NCBI RefSeq assembly: GCF_900112335.1
Contig: NZ_FOLG01000003.1
Coordinates: 1-64,000 of the forward strand
Direction: 5' to 3'
Length of the DNA stretch: 64,000 bases
From: Tropicimonas isoalkanivorans
Lineage (GTDB): Bacteria > Pseudomonadota > Alphaproteobacteria > Rhodobacterales > Rhodobacteraceae
Positions 57,194 to 64,000 of the stretch are shown piece by piece. The notes beneath the pieces are model-generated. The model made no database searches. It saw only the letters and a program-made list of their open reading frames with translations, and was not told where the DNA came from. How positions within the stretch are numbered: the stretch's first letter is position 1; each line of letters opens with the position of its first letter. A program made the translations under genes and the position numbers.

Positions 57194-57924
57194 TGGCCTC
57201 CGACTACGCAAAGATCGCCCGAAACGGGCTGTGGGACAATAACATCGTCTTCGGACAGCTCTTGGCGCTTTGTCCGCTGCTTGCGGTCACCGGTACGGCG
57301 ACCAACGGGTTGGGCATGGGGCTTGCAACTCTGGCAGTCATGGTGATTTCGGGGATCGCCGTATCGCTGTTGCGCAACCTCATCACGCCGGAAATCCGAA
57401 TTCCGGCTTTCGTGCTTGTCATCGCCTGCATCGTGACGGTGGTGGATATGGCGCTCAACGCTTGGCTGCACGATCTGCACAAGGTCCTGGGCCTCTTCAT
57501 CCCCCTGATCGTGACCAACTGTGCCATTCTGGGCCGGGCCGAATCCTTTGCCTGCCGCAACACGGCGCCGGCAGCGGCCTTCGACGGCCTGATGATGGGC
57601 CTTGGCTTCACCGCGGCGCTGGTGGTTCTGGGGGCGGCGCGGGAAATCCTCGGGTCCGGTACGCTCTTCGCCAATGCGTCCGTCCTGTTGGGCAAGCGGT
57701 TCGGCTTTCTCGAAATGACCGTGATTCCGAACTACGACGGCTTCCTGATGCTGATCCTGCCGCCGGGGGGGTTCGTCATGCTGGGAATGCTCCTCGCGCT
57801 GAAATCGCTTGTCGATTCTCGCAATCGATCACGTGATGAGCCTGCGCCATCCGGCGGTGGAGAGCGAATTTTCACGGCGGCGGGCGTGCTGCAGCCGGAC
57901 GCAGGAGAAGGGACGGCAGGATGA
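57193..57924 (+). CDS. rnfE: Rnf complex membrane subunit RnfE
   Basis: This 243-residue subunit is paralogous to RnfA, with NGLWDNNIVFGQLLALCPLLAVT and FIPLIVTNCAILGRAESFAC. Its Cys pair completes the membrane Fe-S site. The C-terminal 30 residues are polar and not part of the usual core. TGATG joins it to rnfG. Confidence 0.95.
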   Translation: MASDYAKIARNGLWDNNIVFGQLLALCPLLAVTGTATNGLGMGLATLAVMVISGIAVSLLRNLITPEIRIPAFVLVIACIVTVVDMALNAWLHDLHKVLGLFIPLIVTNCAILGRAESFACRNTAPAAAFDGLMMGLGFTAALVVLGAAREILGSGTLFANASVLLGKRFGFLEMTVIPNYDGFLMLILPPGGFVMLGMLLALKSLVDSRNRSRDEPAPSGGGERIFTAAGVLQPDAGEGTAG

Positions 57925-58187
57925 ATGTCGGTATCGCATTTGCCAAGCAATCGGCGCAGGTCTGGATCAAGATGGAGGTCCCGGATGGGGCCACAGTGCA
58001 GGAGGTGATCGAGCTCTCGGGGCTTTTGAAGCAATTTCCGGAGATCGACCTGGAGACCAACAAGGTCGGGATTTTCGGCACGGTCTCCAAGCTGTCGGCT
58101 ACGGTCAACGACGGCGACAGGGTAGAGATCTATCGTCCGATCCACCCGGAGGCCGAGTTGCTGGACCGCAAGGACACGCGTGGCTGA
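57921..58187 (+). CDS. rnfH: Rnf-associated small protein RnfH
   Basis: This 88-residue beta-grasp (ubiquitin-like) protein has the RnfH pattern PDGATVQEVIELSGLLKQFPEIDL and VNDGDRVEIYRPI. It ends the rnf operon and overlaps rnfE by four bases. Its role is not defined, but in Rhodobacter it belongs to the same operon. Confidence 0.92.
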   Translation: MNVGIAFAKQSAQVWIKMEVPDGATVQEVIELSGLLKQFPEIDLETNKVGIFGTVSKLSATVNDGDRVEIYRPIHPEAELLDRKDTRG

Positions 58188-58328
58188 CACGCTGGGCGAC
58201 CCCGCCTGCGGTCTGCATCGTCATTTCGAGCGGGCGTCCGGTTACGGCCGGCGCGGACTTGCCTGATGGGCAGGCGTCGCTAGCTTAGGGCGTGTGCACC
58301 AGAAATAACCTCACGAAAGGAATTCACG

Positions 58329-58754
58329 ATGGCCCGCACCGCATCCGCCGAATGGTATGGCGACCTTAAGTCGGGGAAAGGGTCGATGAGTTCGACCTCC
58401 GGCGCGTTCACTGATCTGGCTTTCTCGTTCAAGACCCGGTTCGAGGACGAGCCCGGCACGAACCCCGAAGAACTCGTTGCAGCCGCCCACGCAGGGTGTT
58501 TCTCGATGGCGCTGTCGAACGAACTGGCGTCAGCTGGTTTGAATCCGGAATCGGTGAAGACCTCCGCAGCCGCATCGCTTGGCGAGAAGGGCGACGGGTT
58601 TGCAATTACCGCCATCAAGCTCACCACGGTGGCGAAGGTACCGGGCGCTGACGAGGCGAAGGTTCGTGAAATCGCCGCCAAGGCGAAAGAGGGCTGCCCC
58701 ATCTCGCAATCCTTGACCGCCGATATCAGCCTGGACCTGACTGTCGAGACGTGA
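58329..58754 (+). CDS. osmC: OsmC-family organic hydroperoxide reductase
   Basis: This 141-residue protein has the two redox Cys of the family in AAHAGCFSMALSNEL and KEGCPISQSLTADI. It detoxifies organic hydroperoxides. It lies 141 bp after rnfH with an AAAGGAATT ribosome site, and a strong terminator follows. Confidence 0.93.
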   Translation: MARTASAEWYGDLKSGKGSMSSTSGAFTDLAFSFKTRFEDEPGTNPEELVAAAHAGCFSMALSNELASAGLNPESVKTSAAASLGEKGDGFAITAIKLTTVAKVPGADEAKVREIAAKAKEGCPISQSLTADISLDLTVET

Positions 58755-59051
58755 TCGGAATTTTTCGGTTCGACATTCCTAAGCTGCAATAACCACGCTG
58801 GGACGGACCGAAATAGCCATGACCTGACGAATGGCGCGGGCACTTGATGGCCGCGCCATTTATTTTTGCAATTCACTTAAAAGATTACCGAAACAATAGA
58901 GCAAAACTCCACATCAAGGTTAAAAATAGACAACCGGGAAGCGCGAAAGCCGCAATTCGTTAATATTTCGTGTCGAACAGGTTTGGCGTGAAGGCAACTA
59001 TTTAAGCCATTTTTCAGCAATGTCTCCGCGGTGAAAGACAGGAGGCATCGT
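58755..59051 (+). other. Low-GC gap between osmC and the right-flank genes
   Basis: After the osmC terminator the sequence is visibly AT-richer (about 58860-58990) than the rest of the window. No gene or known promoter type is recognised. AGGAGG at 59040-59045 serves the next short frame. Confidence 0.6.
58831..58868 (+). terminator. Intrinsic terminator after osmC
   Basis: ATGGCGCGG at 58831-58839 pairs with CCGCGCCAT at 58851-58859, with an 11-base loop and a TTATTTTTG tail. Confidence 0.93.
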
Positions 59052-59237
59052 ATGACCGTGGAAGTTTGGGGAACGTCGCCCGCGCTGCCGGCAACAGGGG
59101 GCGGAAGCTGGACGGCGGTGGAACGCGGGCCGATCGCATGGGGGTTCGGACCACCCCAACCAGATGGAAATTATAAAATTATTTCTGATTCTTGCGTCGC
59201 ATCCGCCACCAATCCCGCGGTGAGGCCGGTTCAATGA
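59052..59237 (+). CDS. Short unknown protein (61 residues), coupled to next gene
   Basis: This small Gly/Pro/Trp-containing peptide has ATG at 59052 after a clear CAGGAGG. Its stop overlaps the start of the next gene (ATGA). I recognise no family, signal peptide or membrane segment. A longer version from 59031 has no ribosome site. Coupling and the good ribosome site support translation. Confidence 0.55.
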   Translation: MTVEVWGTSPALPATGGGSWTAVERGPIAWGFGPPQPDGNYKIISDSCVASATNPAVRPVQ

Positions 59238-60172
59238 CGTATTCACGAAGCGTCGTACACTGTTTCATGAGCTTCCCGCTCCGCGAACCGGACCGTTCGA
59301 AACTTTCTGCAATTCCGTTTCATCCTGCGACCCTATTCGCCAACGGTGAAGATGGGGCATTCTTCGATGCCGTTGTCGCGTCTTCAATCTACCCGGATGA
59401 ATGCTTCAATTTTCCTTCCCAATACGGCGACACCGTTGGCGGGTTGATCGACCAGAGCCAATCGATGAAGCTTGGACCGGATGAGTTTCACGGGTTCGAC
59501 GTGTTCGATACCGGCGCCTGGACGGACAACGGCGACGGCTCTTACACCAGCATCGCCAACAGCTACCAGAACCTGAAGATTTACGGCCAGAATTTTGCCG
59601 ACAACCAACGTATTGGCGATCTCTTTCAGTGCCAGGTCAACGTGGATGAGTATGTTTCGGGAGCTGGGTATGAGTGGGTAGACTGCTTCTACACGATTTC
59701 GGACAATTTCGTCTCGGAGCTGGGGCTCAACACCAGACTCCGAATGATAAAGGATGCCGGTGGGTATCTTTGGTTCCGAGAGCGTATCACCGCAGGTACT
59801 GTCTCCGGATTCTCGCTCAAGAAGGTGTTGGGCAACCATAGCCATCAGACCGATGCAGCGTTGCGACCGACCTATCAGACGATGCTCGGCGACATCGACG
59901 CAGGCCCGCATGTCCAATTCGACGGGGTCGATGATGTGCTGCCGGTGACCCTGCGCGGGACATCCAGCGATGGCACGGCTTACACCACGGAGACGGCCTA
60001 TACCGTCGCGCTACACCACCCCCTTGATGGATGGAGCTTCACTGAAGGGCTGACCTTGGCTCAGGCTCAGGTGATTTCGTCCGATTTCTCGCAAGCTCTC
60101 ATCATCAACCGGCCGCTGACGGACGGTGAAAAGACCGCGCTGGAGGTGCGGTATCCTACCCCTTTTTCCTAA
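59234..60172 (+). CDS. Unknown 312-residue protein, possible tail or surface structural protein
   Basis: I do not recognise a family with certainty. It is rich in Asp, Gly, Ser, Thr and aromatic residues. It contains NGDGSYTSIANSYQNLKIYG (like a lectin or jelly-roll strand), HVQFDGVDDVLPVTLRG and ends LEVRYPTPFS. Such sequences occur in phage-tail and secreted adhesin regions of Rhodobacterales. No signal peptide is visible. It overlaps the preceding short gene and is 55 bp upstream of the beta-helix genes. Confidence 0.6.
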   Translation: MTYSRSVVHCFMSFPLREPDRSKLSAIPFHPATLFANGEDGAFFDAVVASSIYPDECFNFPSQYGDTVGGLIDQSQSMKLGPDEFHGFDVFDTGAWTDNGDGSYTSIANSYQNLKIYGQNFADNQRIGDLFQCQVNVDEYVSGAGYEWVDCFYTISDNFVSELGLNTRLRMIKDAGGYLWFRERITAGTVSGFSLKKVLGNHSHQTDAALRPTYQTMLGDIDAGPHVQFDGVDDVLPVTLRGTSSDGTAYTTETAYTVALHHPLDGWSFTEGLTLAQAQVISSDFSQALIINRPLTDGEKTALEVRYPTPFS

Positions 60173-60227
60173 GCAGAGGCCGTTGGGATGACAACGGTTT
60201 CTGGTTCGATGAACAGAACTGGATCGA

Positions 60228-62543
60228 ATGATGCAAACGATCGCCGCGATTGATGTACTTGGCGACGTTCGGAAGATCCTGAACGCCACCGGGCTTCACA
60301 AGACATATGGCAGTGTGGCCGAGATGCTCGCCTCTTCGGACACGGTTCGGGAGGGGGAGATTGTCGGTGTGCCCGCGCTTGGGCATTGGTATGTCGGCGC
60401 CAAACCGGGGGCCGGGAACCCGCACCTGACCATGGCCTCCGGCTCTGGCCTTCATGTCATGCCGCGCAGCAAAGGGGTTTGGCATGCAGGCGCCTGGGGG
60501 CTGGATCCCACGGGCCAAGTTCCCTGTCATTCGGAAGTCGATGCAGCGATACAGGTGGCTCTCCAAAGCAGTGACACTCCGGTCGTCCTGATGCCCAGCG
60601 GGACGTTCCTGTTCCGGAACAAGGCCGGCGCCGCTCTGACACGCGATCAGCGGTTCACGTTGAAAGGCACAGGGGCCACGACGATCTACATGGCGGCCGG
60701 CGGGTTCTCGATCCAAGGCGAGGAGTTCCTGACAACGACCCTTGCAGAGGCTGTAGGCGAGGAGGATCGATACGCGCTCCTTACGGATGTGACCGGGATC
60801 GAGGTCGGCGATACGTTTGTCGTTGCGGCGGATGTTTCGCTGGAAACCGGCTGGAACTACGACAAACTCGACATTCGGCGTGTCATCAAGATCGAGGGCA
60901 ACAAGCTCTGGGTCCATAAGCCGTTCCGCTGGCCGCACGATCCGGCGGAGACTGGCCACCGTGTCAACGTGTTCTCCCCGGCGGAGGGCAACATCAGCGG
61001 GATCCATTTCCTTTCCGATGGCAATAGTTATGGCGCGCCTAAGGTCGTCCTCAGCCGCCTCACCGGGGGCACGCTCTCCGACGGGTCCTACACGGGCAAG
61101 ACCGTCGGATGGACCGGCGGCATCTTCATGGACGGGCCGCATCTGGTGAATTGCGTCGGGGTCCATCTGTCCTGGGACATCACCAACGGGCGGTACTGCC
61201 CGCATGTGTCCGCTTCATACGGGTGCCGCTATCACGACGCGACCGTGAAGGGCATCCGGCACTTCGACACGAACTCATGGTCGGAAGACAACGTTTTCGA
61301 GAACATCATCGGTTTGCAGACACAGGGCGTGGTGCAGTCGCATCCGAACACCGGCAACATCTTTCGCAACATCACCGACAGCCTGATGGATGACATACTT
61401 GCGGGTTATGACCTCCGCGGGCTGGGAGAGACCATCGAGCACTGCCGCTCCGTAAGCGTTGCGCGGCAGGGAAAGTCCAACACATGTGCCCCGCTCATCA
61501 AGTCGGAATGGCTGCCCCAATGCACGAAATACATTCGTCGCGTCTCCGACTACTACGCGCCACGCCTGACGATGAGACATGGCAAGGACGGCTGGAACAT
61601 CTATGAGAACGTCCGGTCGCATGACATCAAGGGCCAGTGGAACGAGGCGGCGCACACCCGGATCTTCATCGACCCGAGCTGCGTATCCCGCACGACGGAT
61701 GCGGCTGCGGCTCCGGACAAGGACGCCAACGAGCAGCGTGGTCCAGTGATCGTTCCGTTCGTGAAGCATTATCGCTCCAACGCGGACCCAGTCGCGATCG
61801 ACGCCATCTCGGAAGCATCGCCAGCCGTCGTAACGGCGGCCGGACATGGTCTGACTGACGGCGATGTGGTCTGGATCTATGACGGCAGCGGCGAACATTA
61901 CCAGATGCAGACGCATGCACGGGTCGCCAACGCGAGCGCCGACACATTCGAGGTTATGTCGCTCGACGGCACGCCGTTTGATTATACCGCGCCCGTCGCG
62001 CCTTACAGCTCCGGCGGCAAGGTCACGCGGCAGGAAGAGGTCGATTGTATCAACGCCGGCGCACACCCGGCGACGGGCCATCTCGGCAAGATGCACTTCC
62101 TGACCAAACTGGCGGAGGGTCTTACGGGGAGTTCGTCCTACACCAGGGAATTCACCTACCGCGCCTACCATCAGGACAACATCGATCAACAGGGACGCAA
62201 TGCGATCTTCACCTTCCGGGCCGGATCGGGCGCCAACCTGTCAGAGCGCCGATTTCATGTCGGCTACGACCAGGTGAACCCCTCGAGCGCGATACTCACG
62301 GAGATCGGCGACTTCGACAGCGACAATGGCGCGCTCGACATCACGGACGTGTCCGCCACCCGCCACCTCCAAAGCGAGGTGACCGCGGAGGGCACCTCCT
62401 TCTGGCCGGGAGACTTTGGCGCCCGCTACTTCATCGCGTTTTCCGTCACGGTGACTGCGGCCGAAGCCGTCGACTGGCTCGAGGTTGAGGTCGAGGACTG
62501 GAGGAATTCTCCCCTGCGCGATGACGTGATTGCTTTCCGATAG
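60228..62543 (+). CDS. Beta-helix (tailspike/pectate-lyase-like) protein, copy 1
   Basis: This 771-residue protein has an N-terminal adaptor region (about 1-80: NATGLHKTYGSVAEML, EGEIVGVPALGHWYVG). The right-handed beta-helix start HAGAWGLDPTGQ resembles the FGA-G-D-TG signature of pectate-lyase-3 and tailspike proteins. Repetitive strands from about 130 to 450 and a C-terminal domain follow. There is no signal peptide. It is paralogous to the next gene. Phage tail fibre, contractile-structure tip or polysaccharide-processing enzyme are the options. Substrate residues cannot be identified. Confidence 0.75.
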   Translation: MMQTIAAIDVLGDVRKILNATGLHKTYGSVAEMLASSDTVREGEIVGVPALGHWYVGAKPGAGNPHLTMASGSGLHVMPRSKGVWHAGAWGLDPTGQVPCHSEVDAAIQVALQSSDTPVVLMPSGTFLFRNKAGAALTRDQRFTLKGTGATTIYMAAGGFSIQGEEFLTTTLAEAVGEEDRYALLTDVTGIEVGDTFVVAADVSLETGWNYDKLDIRRVIKIEGNKLWVHKPFRWPHDPAETGHRVNVFSPAEGNISGIHFLSDGNSYGAPKVVLSRLTGGTLSDGSYTGKTVGWTGGIFMDGPHLVNCVGVHLSWDITNGRYCPHVSASYGCRYHDATVKGIRHFDTNSWSEDNVFENIIGLQTQGVVQSHPNTGNIFRNITDSLMDDILAGYDLRGLGETIEHCRSVSVARQGKSNTCAPLIKSEWLPQCTKYIRRVSDYYAPRLTMRHGKDGWNIYENVRSHDIKGQWNEAAHTRIFIDPSCVSRTTDAAAAPDKDANEQRGPVIVPFVKHYRSNADPVAIDAISEASPAVVTAAGHGLTDGDVVWIYDGSGEHYQMQTHARVANASADTFEVMSLDGTPFDYTAPVAPYSSGGKVTRQEEVDCINAGAHPATGHLGKMHFLTKLAEGLTGSSSYTREFTYRAYHQDNIDQQGRNAIFTFRAGSGANLSERRFHVGYDQVNPSSAILTEIGDFDSDNGALDITDVSATRHLQSEVTAEGTSFWPGDFGARYFIAFSVTVTAAEAVDWLEVEVEDWRNSPLRDDVIAFR

Positions 62544-62553
62544 GACCAATACG

Positions 62554-64000
62554 ATGCCCAAGATCATCAACCATGAACCCGCAAATTCCGTTCGCGCAAA
62601 ACTCAACGCGACGGGACTGCGCAAGACCTATTCTTCCGTCGCGGAGCTCCTGAACGCCACCGACGCGATCGCCGAGGGCGAGCTCGTCGCCGTTCCCATG
62701 TCCGGACATTGGTACATCGGCGCGGCATCCGCCGCCTCGGATCCTCACCTGACCACCGCCGGCGGAGCGAAGCTTTACGTCTTGCCGGAGAATGACGCCT
62801 GCTTCAGTTTCGGCGCCTGGGGTCCGGACGACACGGGCGCGGACGATGTGACGGATCTTCTGAATGCGGCCCTCGATGTGGTCCTGCGGAGTGGCGTCGG
62901 AACCTTGCTAATCCCGGGCGGCGTGTACCGGCTGGAGGGCGAGGTCCAGCGGGACCTGACGCGGGGGCAAAAGCTCACGCTCCGGGGCACCGGGGCAACC
63001 AAGCTGCACCAGACCAACGGCGCATTCTCGATCCGCACGGCCTCCTTCCTGACGACATCTCTGGCAGAGCGCGTTGAGGCCGAGGAGGTCGAATGCGTTC
63101 TCAAGGATGTCACCGGGCTCGAAGTTGGAGATCTGCTCCTTTTCCGGTGCGACGAGAACCTTGAGACGGAATGGAACGACGACAAGATCGACCTACGACG
63201 GATCACCCGGATCGATGGGGCGACCGTATGGGTGAACAAGCCTTTCCGCTGGCCACATGACCCTACCGACACCAATCACCAGGTGCTGGCCCATTGGCCG
63301 GCCGAGTGCCACATGGATGGGATCGACGTCATCGGCGCAGCCGACGAGACCGGCGGAACGGCGTTCGGCTATTTCGCCCTGACGGATGGCAGCATGAGGA
63401 ACGGCTCCTTTTCGGGCGGTGCCGTGGCGGGCACGGACAGCGCCTTCACTGAGGGTCCGACCGTGAGCCGCTGCTACGGGGTCGAGATCTCGCTCAATAT
63501 CTCGAACGCCCGTTATGCACCGAGCTTGTCTTCGAGTTTCGGGTGCCGCTTCAGCGACGCCGCGGTCAAGGGCGTTGGGCATTGCGACATGAGTGCCTGG
63601 TCCGAAGATTGCGTCGTGGAAAACGTGATCGGGATCCAGACGCAGGGGCTTGTCCAATCTCGGTCCAACACGGGCGGAATCTTTCGGAATATTACCGATG
63701 GCGTTTCCGACGATGCGCTCTCCGGGTTCGACCTGAGGGGTCTGGGAGAGACCGTCGAGCACTGCCGTACAACGAGCGTCGCGCCGGCGGGCACGGTCAA
63801 TACCTGTGCGCCGCTGCTTAAGGACCAATGGCTGCCCTATGCGCGAAAGTACACCCGCCGCGTGTCGGATTTCTATGCTCCACATGCGACGATCGCCTTC
63901 GGCAAGGACGGCCGGAACACCTTTGAGCGCATCCGGGTCTGGGAGACGCGGGGAAACCGGTTCGAGGCGGATCAAACGCGGGTCACTTTCGATCCGGCCT
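62554..64000 (+). CDS. Beta-helix (tailspike/pectate-lyase-like) protein, copy 2, cut by window end
   Basis: This gene starts at 62554, ten bases after the first copy, and is open to the end of the window (482 residues seen). It parallels copy 1 segment by segment: NATGLRKTYSSVAELL, EGELVAVPMSGHWYIG, FGAWGPDDTGADD, LTLRGTGATKLHQ, KPFRWPHDPTDT, FDLRGLGETVEHC. The FGAWGPDDTGADD motif is a better match to the beta-helix signature than in copy 1. The pair appears to be a tandem duplication that has diverged. Confidence 0.75.
   Translation, partial: MPKIINHEPANSVRAKLNATGLRKTYSSVAELLNATDAIAEGELVAVPMSGHWYIGAASAASDPHLTTAGGAKLYVLPENDACFSFGAWGPDDTGADDVTDLLNAALDVVLRSGVGTLLIPGGVYRLEGEVQRDLTRGQKLTLRGTGATKLHQTNGAFSIRTASFLTTSLAERVEAEEVECVLKDVTGLEVGDLLLFRCDENLETEWNDDKIDLRRITRIDGATVWVNKPFRWPHDPTDTNHQVLAHWPAECHMDGIDVIGAADETGGTAFGYFALTDGSMRNGSFSGGAVAGTDSAFTEGPTVSRCYGVEISLNISNARYAPSLSSSFGCRFSDAAVKGVGHCDMSAWSEDCVVENVIGIQTQGLVQSRSNTGGIFRNITDGVSDDALSGFDLRGLGETVEHCRTTSVAPAGTVNTCAPLLKDQWLPYARKYTRRVSDFYAPHATIAFGKDGRNTFERIRVWETRGNRFEADQTRVTFDPA

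Noticed and set aside
58188-58328. Terminator after rnfH (TGCC/GGGCA stem near 58259-58275)
   Set aside because: The stem is short with no T-run, so it is not listed as a terminator.

Overview
The window is high-GC DNA that is almost entirely coding. It carries a large, near-complete molybdenum-nitrogenase (nif) region. The organism is most likely an alphaproteobacterium of the Rhodobacterales type. The reasons are a NifA with the oxygen-sensing Cys-x11-Cys-x19-Cys-x4-Cys linker, a nif-linked rnf operon with fdxC and fdxN, a rpoN embedded in the nif region, and three-part TRAP transporters. No rRNA, tRNA, CRISPR array or insertion sequence was found, and the species cannot be named from this sequence.

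Left flank (1-9.6 kb): a sugar-catabolism locus. It holds a DhaK-DhaL type kinase, a TIM-barrel sugar isomerase, a two-subunit transketolase, a short-chain dehydrogenase, a TRAP transporter (P, Q, M) and a LysR regulator. The set resembles a pathway for a four- or five-carbon ketose such as erythrulose or apiose.

9.7-19.8 kb: a NitT/TauT-like ABC transporter (three genes), then a two-gene [FeFe]-hydrogenase unit, then a second TRAP transporter. The hydrogenase unit is a NuoF-like/GltD-like flavoprotein followed by a 618-residue hydrogenase with all H-cluster motifs. The hydrogenase maturases HydE, HydF and HydG are not in the window.

20.2-46.2 kb: the nif core. nifA is followed by nifB-fdxN-LRV protein-nifZ-nifT-SIR2-like gene, a 133-residue orphan, nifHDK, a TauE/SafE exporter, nifENX with nifX-associated small genes, fdxB, nifQ and a TPR-like gene. 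Then comes iscA-nifUSV-cysE-nifW-modABC-rpoN, apparently one long operon.

46.2-58.8 kb: electron supply and oxygen protection. This part has a FeSII (Shethna) ferredoxin, a peroxiredoxin, a flavocytochrome-like FAD protein, a leftward operon (flavodiiron protein, fdxC, fdxN-like ferredoxin, rseC, apbE), rightward rnfABCDGEH, and an OsmC peroxidase with a clear terminator. ApbE would flavinylate RnfD and RnfG, and Rnf and the ferredoxins would pass low-potential electrons to NifH.

Regulation can be read directly. Eight sigma-54 (-24/-12) elements, all with the GG-N10-GC spacing, precede nifB, nifH, nifE, iscA-nifU, fesII, the FAD protein, the flavodiiron operon and rnfA. Five NifA-type upstream palindromes share a core TGTCGC-N4-GCGACA pattern. 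Because rpoN lies at the end of a NifA-dependent operon, NifA and sigma-54 would form a positive loop.

Right flank (59-64 kb): two short unknown genes and a tandem pair of paralogous beta-helix (tailspike or pectate-lyase-like) proteins, the second cut by the window end.
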